Below are positions 16,314-25,165 of a stretch of 42,953 nucleotides of DNA, one piece after another (positions within the stretch are counted from its first letter, which is position 1; every line of letters starts with the position of its first letter). The translations under genes and the position numbers were made by a program. Source of the DNA: an uncultured Granulosicoccaceae bacterium (lineage in GTDB: Bacteria; Pseudomonadota; Gammaproteobacteria; Granulosicoccales; Granulosicoccaceae); NCBI GenBank assembly GCA_937957915.1, contig CALGNZ010000133.1, positions 1 through 42,953 on the forward strand, given 5' to 3'. Below the pieces are notes generated by a model, which made no database searches, had not been told where the DNA came from, and was given only the letters and a program-made list of their open reading frames with translations.

Positions 16314-17615
16314 TTACGTAAGGTTTGCACTGACCACAGCGATACACCGCGCTGTTTTACAGTTTGGATTGGCCGGTGAACCGGGTCTGCCAAACACATT
16401 GCCGTCGACTTCAAAATACACGTTGCTCCAGCAGATGCACGATTCTGCCGAGTTAGGTGAGAACCACAGCTCGTTGCCAAGGCCAATGCCGTCAAGCACA
16501 TATCTCTGCCGACCCTCAACTAAAAAAGGGGGTTGACCAACCTGATCCCAAATCCACCTGGGATAGTTGGCCTGGCCTCGTGCACTGACTGCTGCCTGGC
16601 CATTGGTTCCGAGGACTCGATCCTTGAATTCCTGGCTACCGACAAAATCGATGAAGCGATCATAGTTAATGCAAAGGTCAGTGACGTTGCATAGGCCGGT
16701 GTCCGTTCCAATCGTTGCAGACCAGGGAACGAACGATACGTAGAAAAATGAGTTGCTGCACTTTCCGCTTGATGGCAATCCGGTTGCTACATCGCGACTG
16801 GCAGAGCCACCATCTCCTCCAGCGGTTTCCCATTTTACGAATATGCCCCACTGACGCCCGTCGATAGTGATAGGCGCTGTATTGTTGAGTAAGGCGCCAC
16901 CGGTTGCCTGTGTCGCGGTAAATCCCTCAGGTAAACAAAGCTTGAAATTGAGGTTCCAGGTTTCCGTCGCGTTTTCGTTGATTTTGTTCAGATCACCCCA
17001 GGAGGCCTGATAGCCATCTGGCCAAAGATCCGGTTTGTCAATTCTATGCAGGTAGGAATCGATAAAGACATTCTCGATATTTTGCGCGTCACCTGAGCAA
17101 TTCTTGTTAACGTCAAAACAGATTTTAAGCGTACTTAGTGTGTCGACTCTCGCAGGCAGTCTGATGCTGGCGTTGGGTATTCGCATGTCGTAGACAGCGG
17201 CGTTACCGCACCTGCCTGATTCGGCGAGTTTGGTGGTGGTGTTGCAGATTGTGCCCCAGGTTTCGCGTCTGCCTCCGAGCGAACCCAGCAAGATAAATGG
17301 ATAGGCATGGACGTGAGATCTCTCGCCGGTTGGTGGGTCAATGTTACGGCGCCCGTCGCTGTGGGTGCCATGGTCTACCTGTGGAGGAATCGTATAGCAA
17401 AACGTGTACTGGCCGGTGTCATCAGCAGACCCGGCAATGGGCGACGCGTAACAGTCACCACGAACTTTTGTACCGGCCGGTACGGTCCATTCACCACGCG
17501 CCAGTGGATTTCTGGATAAATCAATATTCCAGAAGTTTGTCGCGTAAAACAGATCTCCCACCTGGGCCGTATCAAAGCTGTTGTTGCCATCGGTATTGAT
17601 TTTTATATTCGGCAT
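16314..17615 (-). CDS. Unrecognised cysteine-rich protein, second gene of a pair
   Basis: A 433-residue protein of unknown function. ATG 17615 is 5 bases after the stop of the preceding gene with GAGAG upstream; a longer frame start at 17648 would overlap that gene. There is no signal peptide or membrane segment. It has about 18 cysteines spread along its length (GDCYASP, GTICN, GRCGN, KICFDVNKNCSG, GLCNVTDLC, SCICW), many Trp and Gly, and beta-rich patterns. WGIFVKWE and YVLDGIGLGNELWF faintly recall beta-jelly-roll glycosidases, but no catalytic pair is visible, so I assign no function. It is transcribed together with the gene at 17621-18529. Confidence 0.7.
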   Translation of the reverse strand: MPNIKINTDGNNSFDTAQVGDLFYATNFWNIDLSRNPLARGEWTVPAGTKVRGDCYASPIAGSADDTGQYTFCYTIPPQVDHGTHSDGRRNIDPPTGERSHVHAYPFILLGSLGGRRETWGTICNTTTKLAESGRCGNAAVYDMRIPNASIRLPARVDTLSTLKICFDVNKNCSGDAQNIENVFIDSYLHRIDKPDLWPDGYQASWGDLNKINENATETWNLNFKLCLPEGFTATQATGGALLNNTAPITIDGRQWGIFVKWETAGGDGGSASRDVATGLPSSGKCSNSFFYVSFVPWSATIGTDTGLCNVTDLCINYDRFIDFVGSQEFKDRVLGTNGQAAVSARGQANYPRWIWDQVGQPPFLVEGRQRYVLDGIGLGNELWFSPNSAESCICWSNVYFEVDGNVFGRPGSPANPNCKTARCIAVVSANLT

Positions 17616-17620
17616 GTGGT

Positions 17621-18529
17621 TTAGCTCTCTGACGGAGATTTGCAGCATTCAACTTCGATGGTGAAGTTACCTGTGTCGGATGCGATTACCTGCGTTACTG
17701 GGCCGTTGGCGGGGTTAAACGTTAATTGTGGATCAGGGGAGCGCCAGGTAATTTCACTTTCATCACAGCATTCGCAACCGGCAACACTCAGGGTTTTCGC
17801 TACACCCTGTACAAGCGCGACCTGGCCATCCTGACATTCGACGATTACCGGGTCAGGGCACTCGGCGGCGGCTATGTTGATGGTCGCCTTGCAGTCGGTT
17901 GCCTGAGTAACGTTGTTGCAAAATACGTCAAACGTCATTACCAATGGCGCGTTGGCAGCAGTCATCTGCGCTGCGGGGATTTTGGCAACGCAGGCCGGGT
18001 CACTGATGATAAAGGTGATAGCAGGTGTGAATCGGATGTTTGTGACGATGCATGGCGTTGCGGTACTTTCGGGTATCGACAGATCCGCTTTACTAATACA
18101 CAGTGTCTGTCCTGCTGATGCCTGCAACTGTGGATTGGTGCAGGTGTAGATCTGACTGTCATCATCCGGTGTGTTGCTACAGGCAGAATTGGCAGGCACG
18201 GCAAACGATAACTCGCAGGCATTTGTCGTGCTGTTGTCGGTTGCCTGAATGACAAATACATCAGCGTTGTGCGAACCGACCGTATAGGGAACATAGAAAC
18301 ACTGAAAGCCGGGTACATCCGTGACGGCGAAGTCCTGCGCATAGGGAGGCTGGTTATTGCTCGATTGAAAGCCTGTTGAGCCGTGTGCTGATCCGGTGGC
18401 GTTGCCGCCATTGATGTCAAAACCCTGAAAATAGGGCCCCTGGGTTGCCAGGTCTTTGAGGCAGATTAGCACGCGTCCATTGCATGCTTCGCTGGCGTCG
18501 ACAAATGATGCGCTACAGTCTATTGGCAC
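17621..18529 (-). CDS. Unrecognised cysteine-rich protein with a C-terminal Ig-like segment
   Basis: A 302-residue protein starting at GTG 18529 (AAGGAA upstream). It has no signal peptide and no membrane segment. It is rich in Cys, Thr, Ala and Asn: about 20 cysteines, including the cluster AGCECCDESE and a final ECCKS. The C-terminal 90 residues (VALVQGVAKTLSVAGCECC, then TWRSPDPQLTF and TGNFTIEVECC) read like an Ig/PKD-like beta sandwich. It is the first gene of a two-gene operon and is followed after 5 bases by another Cys-rich unknown. Shared style suggests one extracellular or surface structure, but the export route is not evident. Confidence 0.65.
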   Translation of the reverse strand: MPIDCSASFVDASEACNGRVLICLKDLATQGPYFQGFDINGGNATGSAHGSTGFQSSNNQPPYAQDFAVTDVPGFQCFYVPYTVGSHNADVFVIQATDNSTTNACELSFAVPANSACSNTPDDDSQIYTCTNPQLQASAGQTLCISKADLSIPESTATPCIVTNIRFTPAITFIISDPACVAKIPAAQMTAANAPLVMTFDVFCNNVTQATDCKATINIAAAECPDPVIVECQDGQVALVQGVAKTLSVAGCECCDESEITWRSPDPQLTFNPANGPVTQVIASDTGNFTIEVECCKSPSES

Positions 18530-18592
18530 TGCATACGTTCCTTGTTCTTGTTGTTTTCAGGTTAGTTATATCACTGAAATTAGGAGACATTT

Positions 18593-18736
18593 GTGTTGCG
18601 GTCAAGTTCTGCGATTGCGCTGGCCGGCGTTAGTCAACTGGCAGGTCTATTAAGCCGATATGGCGGAACTGGCATGTTTTGCGACCGGATTGTACTCGTA
18701 CAAGTGTGCAGAAGTTGCGATGATGGACACTCATAA
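18593..18736 (+). CDS. Possible 47-residue small protein
   Basis: A GTG-started frame with a good ribosome site (TAGGAGAC, 5 bases upstream) ends at TAA 18736, 27 bases before the GFA gene. The peptide has a mildly hydrophobic N-terminal half and three cysteines (FCDR, VCRSC). There is no recognisable family. It may be a leader peptide or chance. Confidence 0.2.
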   Translation: MLRSSSAIALAGVSQLAGLLSRYGGTGMFCDRIVLVQVCRSCDDGHS

Positions 18737-18763
18737 GCAAAAATTATAGAGGGTTTGTAATCT

Positions 18764-19153
18764 GTGAGCGTATCAGGAAGCTGCCTGTGTGGCAGGGTAA
18801 AGATTGAGGTAGCACGCTTTGATCGAGACGTTGTTGCTTGTCACTGTGTTCAGTGCCGCAAGCAGTCTGGTCATCATTTTGCGGCGACACGCGCGCAGCA
18901 GGATGATGTTTCCATCACCGGCGAGCAGGACATAAAGTGGTTCAAGGCGTCGAAACATGCTGAACGTGGCTTTTGCCAGCACTGTGGGTCAGTGATGTTC
19001 TGGAAGCAAAGGGAAGTGAGCCATATATCAATACTGGCTGGCTGTCTTGATGGGCCGACCGGACTGAAGCTGACAAGGCACATATTTACCGACGATAAAG
19101 GTGACTATTATGACATTACGGATGACGCTGACACTTATCCTCAGGCAGATTAG
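18764..19153 (+). CDS. GFA/CENP-V-fold zinc protein
   Basis: A 129-residue protein of the GFA family (named for glutathione-dependent formaldehyde-activating enzyme). The zinc motifs are complete: CLCGRV at residues 7-12, CHCVQCRK at about 27-34, and FCQHCGS at about 70-76. The family assignment is secure, but many GFA proteins have no proven enzyme activity and may handle other thiol adducts. The start is GTG 18764. The next plus-strand gene, 120 bases on, is an aminothiazoline-carboxylate hydrolase-like protein, so a role in sulfur or aldehyde adduct chemistry is conceivable. Confidence 0.88.
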   Translation: MSVSGSCLCGRVKIEVARFDRDVVACHCVQCRKQSGHHFAATRAQQDDVSITGEQDIKWFKASKHAERGFCQHCGSVMFWKQREVSHISILAGCLDGPTGLKLTRHIFTDDKGDYYDITDDADTYPQAD

Positions 19154-19273
19154 TAACCGCTGTTCCTGACACTGTGCCAGACCCATTCGGACCATTGTCA
19201 GAGTGTCGGATAGTAATCGGGCAACAGCTCCTCAATCAAAGCTGCGATTGCAGCGCAACCTCAGATACAAGCT

Positions 19274-19801
19274 ATGACTACACCAAAAATAAAGCCGGAT
19301 ACATTGACTCAGGAGATTGGCGTGCTGACAAGACGCGAGGTGGAGGCTCGTATTCTGGCGCCGGTAATTGATGCTATGGGGGAAAAATTTGGCCACGATG
19401 CCGTGGTCGAGGTTGTGCGCGACACCATCGTCAGGCTGTCGCGCCAACAGGGTGCCGAGATGTCTGATGCGATGGGCGGCAAGGGGTGTACGGCGTTTCA
19501 GCAGTCGCTTCAATACTGGACTAAAGATGATGCCCTGCAGATTGAAGTTAAAGAGCAAAATGAAACCACTTTGAATTTTAACGTGGTTCGATGCCGCTAC
19601 TCTGAAATGTATCGAGAGTTGGGCATTCCCGAGCTGGGGGCGGTGTTTTCCTGTAATCGGGATTACGCGATGATCGAAGGGTTTAATCCGGATGCTACTT
19701 TGCAGCGAACGCAGACCTTAATGGAAGGCAAGTCGCATTGCGATTTTCGTTACCAGTTTCCGGTGGATGGTGAAAGCAAAGAGACCTCCGGGGCCGAATA
19801 A
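19274..19801 (+). CDS. L-2-amino-thiazoline-4-carboxylate hydrolase-family protein
   Basis: A 175-residue protein matching the ATC hydrolase family, whose founding member opens the ring of L-2-amino-delta2-thiazoline-4-carboxylate on the way to cysteine. Family features are the MCRY-like [19 protein letters not shown], a central cysteine in [16 protein letters not shown], and the C-terminal [18 protein letters not shown]. The family is broad and often of unknown substrate. The stop at 19801 touches the stop of the converging phosphoesterase gene with no gap. No transporter is nearby. Confidence 0.82.
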   Translation: MTTPKIKPDTLTQEIGVLTRREVEARILAPVIDAMGEKFGHDAVVEVVRDTIVRLSRQQGAEMSDAMGGKGCTAFQQSLQYWTKDDALQIEVKEQNETTLNFNVVRCRYSEMYRELGIPELGAVFSCNRDYAMIEGFNPDATLQRTQTLMEGKSHCDFRYQFPVDGESKETSGAE

Positions 19802-20461
19802 CTACTCTGTTTCAATAGTAATTTCCACTGGCGGGTGTCGTAAAGTTTCATAGATCGAGGCGGCATTGATTGATACGCGGCCACAAGGGTGATTTACCAC
19901 GCCGTGTCCTTCGTGAATGTGGCCGAACACATGGAGCTTGATTGATGGTGTTTTCAACACGGATTCAAGCAAAGCGGGGCACCCGGCATGGGAGGGCTTG
20001 CCGCGGTGGTCAGGACACTCATCCATAATACCCTGTGGTGGACCGTGTGAAATTAAAACGTTTGTATCTGACGGTACCTTTGACCATATTGCGCTGGCCT
20101 CCGGGGGATCATACATGAACGCCCAGTCGTAAAATCGGGGGGTGTACGGCGACCCGTAGAAATTTATACCATTGATACACACACTGCTTTCGTTAAGGTA
20201 GTGCAGGTGCGTACCGTTTGACAGCTCTACATACGGCTCGGCGGTGTAGCCAATATCGTGGTTGCCAGCGATGTATATGATGTCTTTAAACAGAGTTTGC
20301 TGATCGAGCCATTGTAGAAAATCGTCGATTTCCTGCTCTCGGCCAAGGTTGGTAAAATCACCGGCATGTATTAACAGATCATATTGTTTTCTTGCCTGAA
20401 ACACTGAGTGCCGATGATACCCATGCGTGTCGCTCAGTAACAAGGTTGTCAGTTTCGCCAT
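19802..20461 (-). CDS. MPPED-type metallophosphoesterase
   Basis: A 219-residue calcineurin-fold phosphoesterase. Metal and catalytic motifs are LSDTHG (start), HAGDFTN, AGNHD, SHGPPQG and FGHIHEGHG, so both metal sites look complete. The spelling of the last three blocks and the inserted DECPDHRGKPSHAGC match the MPPED1/MPPED2 branch, which hydrolyses phosphodiesters such as cyclic nucleotides weakly. I chose ATG 20461 because it places the family start MAKLTTLLLSDTHG at the N-terminus. A TATAAT lies about 6 bases upstream of it, so the mRNA may be leaderless; ATG 20512 is an alternative. Confidence 0.85.
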   Translation of the reverse strand: MAKLTTLLLSDTHGYHRHSVFQARKQYDLLIHAGDFTNLGREQEIDDFLQWLDQQTLFKDIIYIAGNHDIGYTAEPYVELSNGTHLHYLNESSVCINGINFYGSPYTPRFYDWAFMYDPPEASAIWSKVPSDTNVLISHGPPQGIMDECPDHRGKPSHAGCPALLESVLKTPSIKLHVFGHIHEGHGVVNHPCGRVSINAASIYETLRHPPVEITIETE

Positions 20462-20598
20462 CTGCAAATTATAACAAAATGCCAGCGGGTTGCTGTAAAG
20501 TAAATCTGCCATGGCAAGCCGCCACTTGAAGGTGCCTCTTCGGGTGCTGGGCACGGGAGCCTACAGATGATTGAATGGCGATTCACAGGAAGAAAATC

Positions 20599-21288
20599 AT
20601 GAGGAGCAAGGTGCGTGAAACCCTGTCTATGTTTGCTATAGCAACACTGATTGGCATCAGTTCAGCCAACAGCGTGCAGGCGGCTGGCAGAACCTGGCTA
20701 AATTCGGATCAGGTGACGCAGCGATACTGCACCCGCCATCGTCATGGTGATTACTGGCATAGTTGTTCCGATACACGACACCCGGTGTTTGACCAGTCGC
20801 ACTCGCACACCGGACTGCCGGCATACTACACTTCAACGCATCAACATAGATCAGGCGGGTTATATTTTGGAGTAAAAAGCGGGTCGTTGCGAGTTGATAT
20901 CGAGCAGGCTGATCCGGGCTTGCCGAAAGCTGTTGTAATCGGGTTTGGGCGTGGGGAGTACGCGTTCGAGCTCGAGGCTACGTCAACCTCGATATCGTCA
21001 ACCGCTGCAGGGCCAATACAAGCAGGTGTGCCGATGCGGTTCGATTCCAGTTACTCAACGACGGCGGTGTACGGTGTGCGACGAATCGGTGAGGATTTCT
21101 ATACCAAAATGAAACTGGGTTTGGCGAGCAGCCGCTATGTAAGTGATGACGTAAAGCATAGTAACAGCAACGCATCCGCGGGCTTTGGTTTCGGTTTGAG
21201 ATTCGGATCCGGTTTTCTTGAAGGCGAATATACCTATATCGGAACGAAAGCGAAGCTAATTAGTATAGGGGCAAGTATTCTATTTTAG
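20599..21288 (+). CDS. Small outer-membrane beta-barrel protein
   Basis: A 229-residue exported protein. ATG 20599 has AGGAAGAAAATC upstream and gives a signal peptide ending SVQA before AGRT. A His/Tyr-rich segment follows (residues about 45-90, many HxH pairs), then alternating beta strands with the closing aromatic pattern GEYTYIGTKAKLISIGASILF. That end with a terminal Phe is typical of barrels assembled by BamA. It resembles OmpA-like or opacity-type 8-strand barrels. The His-rich region could bind metal; this is inference. Confidence 0.7.
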   Translation: MRSKVRETLSMFAIATLIGISSANSVQAAGRTWLNSDQVTQRYCTRHRHGDYWHSCSDTRHPVFDQSHSHTGLPAYYTSTHQHRSGGLYFGVKSGSLRVDIEQADPGLPKAVVIGFGRGEYAFELEATSTSISSTAAGPIQAGVPMRFDSSYSTTAVYGVRRIGEDFYTKMKLGLASSRYVSDDVKHSNSNASAGFGFGLRFGSGFLEGEYTYIGTKAKLISIGASILF

Positions 21289-21454
21289 TGCCCGCTGCGC
21301 GCAGGTTGTTGCGGCGGTGCTCGTACACTGACGGGTTTATTTAATTGTTGGGAAAATGGCAATAGGGTTGCAAAAACACGCGGGCTGGATTGCCTGCGCC
21401 TGGCGTGCAGGGCATGATAGGCGAATCATCTGTCCTTAAAATACCGGAGTAAAA

Positions 21455-21892
21455 ATGACTAGTGATTCTGACCGAAGCGTTCATTGGGTTTACTGGGTTA
21501 TCGCGGGCTTCGGACTCATCTGGAATGTGATGGGGGTTCTGAACTTTCTATGGCAAATGAACATGACGGCCGAAACGCTGGCCACGCTTTCGGATGCGCA
21601 GCGCGCCATCATTGATGGTCGCCCTTTATGGGTAACTGTGGCATTTGCTGTTGCTGTATTTGCCGGATCAATGGGTTGTGTGCTGTTGTTACTACGAAAA
21701 TCAATGGCGCTTGCTTTTCTTGTGTTGTCTCTGCTGGCCGTGCTGGTTTCGATGATTCCGGTGTTTGGCATGATCGGAAAAGTGAATTTCACAACCGTTG
21801 AACGGATAATGTACCTGGTTGCAACGCCGGCACTGGCAGCTTTTTTGGTCTGGTATACACGGCGCGTTCTCGCGGCAGGCAAGCTACGCTGA
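21455..21892 (+). CDS. Small four-helix inner-membrane protein
   Basis: A 145-residue protein with four hydrophobic helices (about residues 10-33, 64-86, 88-112, 119-138) separated by short loops. A conserved-looking loop (LATLSDAQRAIIDGRPLW) lies between the first two. GGAG stands 5 bases before the ATG. Similar small proteins are common in gammaproteobacteria and lack a defined role. It ends 4 bases before the converging amn gene. Confidence 0.7.
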   Translation: MTSDSDRSVHWVYWVIAGFGLIWNVMGVLNFLWQMNMTAETLATLSDAQRAIIDGRPLWVTVAFAVAVFAGSMGCVLLLLRKSMALAFLVLSLLAVLVSMIPVFGMIGKVNFTTVERIMYLVATPALAAFLVWYTRRVLAAGKLR

Positions 21893-21896
21893 GGCT

Positions 21897-23372
21897 TTAT
21901 TGGAAGGCGGTTTCAAAAAAGCTGCGCAGCTTCCTTGAGTGCAGTCTTTCCGGTTCCATTGAAGCGAGCTTCCTGAGTGCAAGCATGCCTATTTCAAGAT
22001 GCTGGCCGACCTGGTCCTGGTAAAATTTGGAGGCCATACCTGGCAGCTTGAGTTCACCCTGCAGTGGCTTGTCTGATACACACAGCAGGGTGCCATACGG
22101 TACTCTGAGCCTGAATCCGTTGGCAGCAATCGTTGCGGATTCCATATCCAGTGCAATAGCGCGTGATTGCGAGAGCCTGCGTACAGGCTCGCGATGATCC
22201 TGCAGTTCCCAGTTACGATTGTCAATTGAGGCAACGGTGCCGGTACGCATAATACGTTTTAACTCCATACCATCGAGCCCGGTTACTTCAGCAACGGCGG
22301 ATTCCAGTGCCTGTTGTATCTCGGCAAGTGCAGGGATGGGAACCCAGACCGGTATGTCATTGTCGAGGACTTTGTCTTCCCTGACATAGGCGTGTGCAAG
22401 CACATAGTCGCCCAGTGCCTGGGAACTTCGCAGTCCGGCACAGTGTCCGAGCATCAGCCATGCGTGCGGTCGCAGTACGGCGACGTGATCCGTTATTGTT
22501 TTGGCATTCGAGGGTCCAACGCCAATATTAATCAGTGAAATGCCGCTGCCTTTTTTACCAACCAGGTGGTACGCAGGCATCTGTGGCTGCCGTGCAAGTG
22601 GTTCGCCCGTGCGTTCACCTGATCCGGATGTGGTAATGATATTGCCGGGCTCAACAAATGCAGAGTAGGATGAGTTACCGTCTTTCATCATCGTGTGAGC
22701 AAGGCGGCAGAACTCATCAATGTAGAACTGATAGTTAGTGAACAGCACATAGTTTTGAAAGTGAGCAGGGTCAGTTGCGCAGTAGTGAACCAGTCGGTGC
22801 AGTGAATAATCAATGCGTTGTGCGGGAAACGGTGACAGCGGGCCGGCTTCGCCGTCGGTGGGTTCATGTGTCCCGTTTACGATAAAATCATTGACATGCT
22901 CTATATCGGGCACGTCGAATGTGTCGCGCAGCGCTGCACTGATGTCAGCTGACTTTTCACTGGTTACCGGCGTACCGGCCTCGAGTGCAAAATGCAGTGG
23001 AATAGGAATGCCGGATTCCACAATTTCAACCGGCATTTCGTGGTTACTTACCAGAAGATCGAGTTGATGTCGCAGATAGCCTTTGAACAAAGCGGGCTGG
23101 GTAATCGTAGTTGAGTAAAGACCGGGTTGGCTGACGTGCCCGTAGGATAGTCTCGACGTTACTCGAGCGTAGGTATCATTGCGGAAGCGAATTTCAGGGT
23201 AGTAGGCGCGGTGCTTGTTACCGGGCAGTTCGCCCGCCAGGTAGCGCTTAAACGACTCGCGCAGGAAATTGGTATTCCTGTCGTATATTTCAATCAGTCG
23301 ATCGACGGCAACGGCTGGTTCGTGACAGGAGAGCGGGGCGAAAGCGGGCGGAGATGTGATTTCGTCATTCAT
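21897..23372 (-). CDS. amn: AMP nucleosidase
   Basis: A 491-residue enzyme that cleaves AMP to adenine and ribose-5-phosphate (E. coli Amn has 484). The N-terminal regulatory domain (about 1-180) is followed by a purine-phosphorylase-like catalytic domain. The latter contains SLINIGVGPSNAKTITDHV, PHAWLMLGHCAGLR, DMESATIAANGFR, and CVSDKPLQGELK with the catalytic Asp near residue 432. I use ATG 23372; an earlier in-frame start adds 12 residues. A WYL-type regulator lies 106 bases upstream on the same strand and may control it. Confidence 0.95.
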   Translation of the reverse strand: MNDEITSPPAFAPLSCHEPAVAVDRLIEIYDRNTNFLRESFKRYLAGELPGNKHRAYYPEIRFRNDTYARVTSRLSYGHVSQPGLYSTTITQPALFKGYLRHQLDLLVSNHEMPVEIVESGIPIPLHFALEAGTPVTSEKSADISAALRDTFDVPDIEHVNDFIVNGTHEPTDGEAGPLSPFPAQRIDYSLHRLVHYCATDPAHFQNYVLFTNYQFYIDEFCRLAHTMMKDGNSSYSAFVEPGNIITTSGSGERTGEPLARQPQMPAYHLVGKKGSGISLINIGVGPSNAKTITDHVAVLRPHAWLMLGHCAGLRSSQALGDYVLAHAYVREDKVLDNDIPVWVPIPALAEIQQALESAVAEVTGLDGMELKRIMRTGTVASIDNRNWELQDHREPVRRLSQSRAIALDMESATIAANGFRLRVPYGTLLCVSDKPLQGELKLPGMASKFYQDQVGQHLEIGMLALRKLASMEPERLHSRKLRSFFETAFQ

Positions 23373-23478
23373 ATATTCAATCGCTTTCTCCTGTATTGTA
23401 GCGCGCAATGATGCCCGTGTATCAATCCAGTCGAATCTATTTTCCTTTTTGTCCGAAAATTAATCTTTCCGGCGCAAA

Positions 23479-24135
23479 TTATTCTTCCACCTGCTGCCAA
23501 AGTTCTCGCAAGGTGGCGCCACGTCCCCTGAATGAAGCGTCGGTGGCGTGGCATTCCAGCATTCGCTCGAGTCTGAAGTGTCTGAAAGCGTGGCGTAACT
23601 CGCACCATGCCACTAACACAAGAGCTTCGACATAATAAATCAACACGATTGGAAGAATCGTTCGCAGACTTTCAACGTTGTTGACGTCTGTATAGCGCAG
23701 TCGCAGTTTGGTTTCGTCGCGAATAGCTGTGCGCAGCACATCGGCGCTGACGGTGGCGGGTTGCACACTTGACCATTGCGATACCTGCAGGTTTGCTTCC
23801 GCAAATTTAACCGATTCGAGTTTGTTCATTACCCTGCTGGCGGCTTTTTGCAACCCGGCATCTCCGGTTCTGACCAGCAGATTGAGACCTACGACGATCG
23901 CTTCAACTTCATCGGTATCAAAGTTAACCGGGGGCAGGTCATAGCCTCGACGCATGATGTAGCCGATGCCGGCTTCACCATCGATCGGGGTTCGCATCGC
24001 CTGCAGGGATTGTATGTCCCGGTACACCGTGCGCACCGACACCTCAAGCTGGCTTGCCAGTGCGCTCGCCGTCACTGGCCTGGTGGAGGTTCGCAGTATC
24101 TGGATCAGTTCAAACAGGCGATCAGTTTTTCGCAT
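23479..24135 (-). CDS. YafY-type HTH/WYL-domain transcriptional regulator
   Basis: A 218-residue regulator. Residues 1-60 form a winged helix (RLFELIQILRTS, then VTASALASQLEVSVRTVYRDIQSL). The linker GIGYIMRRGYDLPPVNF and a shortened WYL-like domain (LRTAIRDETKLRLRYTDV, VLVAWCELRHAFRHFRLERM) follow. Relatives sense small ligands or nucleotides through WYL. It is transcribed toward amn and divergent from an EamA exporter. The gap to the exporter ATG is about 100 bases, which would hold the control sites. Confidence 0.85.
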   Translation of the reverse strand: MRKTDRLFELIQILRTSTRPVTASALASQLEVSVRTVYRDIQSLQAMRTPIDGEAGIGYIMRRGYDLPPVNFDTDEVEAIVVGLNLLVRTGDAGLQKAASRVMNKLESVKFAEANLQVSQWSSVQPATVSADVLRTAIRDETKLRLRYTDVNNVESLRTILPIVLIYYVEALVLVAWCELRHAFRHFRLERMLECHATDASFRGRGATLRELWQQVEE

Positions 24136-24235
24136 GTATTCATTATAAGTGTTTCCAGTGACACAGGTGGTCAGGCTACTGACAGCACGGTGTCAGCAGT
24201 GGTTTGTCACACTTGTGCTTTGCCCACACGAGCTG

Positions 24236-25165
24236 ATGGTTATGCGAACAGGCACGATGGATGGTGTAGTGCTGGTTACTATATCGGCGGTTGTTTTTAG
24301 CTGTGCGGGCCTTTTTGTTCGATCTGTGGATGCAACGGCGTGGACAATCATTTTCTGGCGAGGTGTCTTCGCCGCTGTATTGACCAGTGCGATTGTCTGG
24401 CAGCGTGGATCCGTACAACGTGAATTTTGCGCCATGGGTGGTGCTGGTGTTGCAGCGGCGCTAACCGGCGCGTTGGGGACAATGGCCTTTATACCAGCGT
24501 TCAAGCTGACAACCATCGCTAATGTTTCGCTAATCTATGCAGTTGCTCCGTTTATTGCGGCTATCGTTATGTGGATCTGGGTTCGTGAGCGCCCGGGCAG
24601 ATCAGTGTTGGGTGCCAGTGTGCTGGCATTGATTGGTGTGCTGATCGTAGTTGTCGAGTCGATTGGAGCGGCCAATCTTAGAGGAGATATGCTGGCTCTG
24701 GTTATGACCTTTATGATGGCAATCTATGTCTGTATATACCGGCGATATCCAGATACGCCCGCCGCCGGGCCTGCGGTACTGATGTCACTGTTTTTGCTGC
24801 CAGTGGCTCTGATCTTCGGGCGGCCGCTGTCTATTTCCGGCACAGACTTTCTTATTGTTGCCTGCTTTGGAGGGATTTTTTCTATTGCATCGGTAACTCT
24901 GGCGGAAGGGTCGAGGAGGCTGCCTGCAGCACACACCACTTTGTTAAGTGCGGTGGAGACGCCATTGGCGCCAGTGTGGGCGTGGCTGTTACTGAGTGAG
25001 TTGCCGGCTCTTTCTGTTGTGATTGGGGGCGTTGTTATAATGGTTGCGGTGATTGGCAGTGTGTTGTGTGGTCCGGGGCCTTCATTTTTGAAAAGACCAA
25101 AAACGAAGCAAAAGCGTTTCTGCGACCGGACGCAGGGTGTTGGTGAGCGACGCGAATCGCATTAA
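24236..25165 (+). CDS. EamA/DMT-family exporter with a repeat-derived tail
   Basis: A 309-residue inner-membrane protein with ten predicted helices arranged as two EamA repeats (FWRGVFAAVLTS; AAHTTLLSAVETPLAPVWAWLLLSE). It probably exports a metabolite or amino acid. The last 28 residues (from GPSFLKRPKT on) are hydrophilic and are encoded by an 82-bp dispersed repeat that occurs again at 37384-37465. The repeat seems to have replaced or extended the original end. I chose ATG 24236 because the residues from the frame opening at 24149 do not fit the family; ATG 24242 is equally possible. Confidence 0.82.
   Translation: MVMRTGTMDGVVLVTISAVVFSCAGLFVRSVDATAWTIIFWRGVFAAVLTSAIVWQRGSVQREFCAMGGAGVAAALTGALGTMAFIPAFKLTTIANVSLIYAVAPFIAAIVMWIWVRERPGRSVLGASVLALIGVLIVVVESIGAANLRGDMLALVMTFMMAIYVCIYRRYPDTPAAGPAVLMSLFLLPVALIFGRPLSISGTDFLIVACFGGIFSIASVTLAEGSRRLPAAHTTLLSAVETPLAPVWAWLLLSELPALSVVIGGVVIMVAVIGSVLCGPGPSFLKRPKTKQKRFCDRTQGVGERRESH
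25075..25156. repeat. 82-bp dispersed repeat, copy 1
   Basis: This copy shares 82 aligned positions without gaps with 37384-37465. The first 39 bases are identical (from GGGGCCTTCATTTTTG on), and the last block GTGAGCGACGCGAA is identical. Both copies have the same orientation. Copy 1 lies within the end of an EamA gene. Confidence 0.8.

Noticed and set aside
16314-17615. Glycoside hydrolase (GH12-like) assignment
   Set aside because: Only short local resemblances in beta-strand regions and no visible catalytic glutamate pair; left as unknown.
17962-18420. 152-codon minus-strand frame inside the cysteine-rich gene
   Set aside because: It is an alternative frame of the same strand with Arg/Pro-rich shadow composition, and the 302-residue frame has better coupling to its neighbour.
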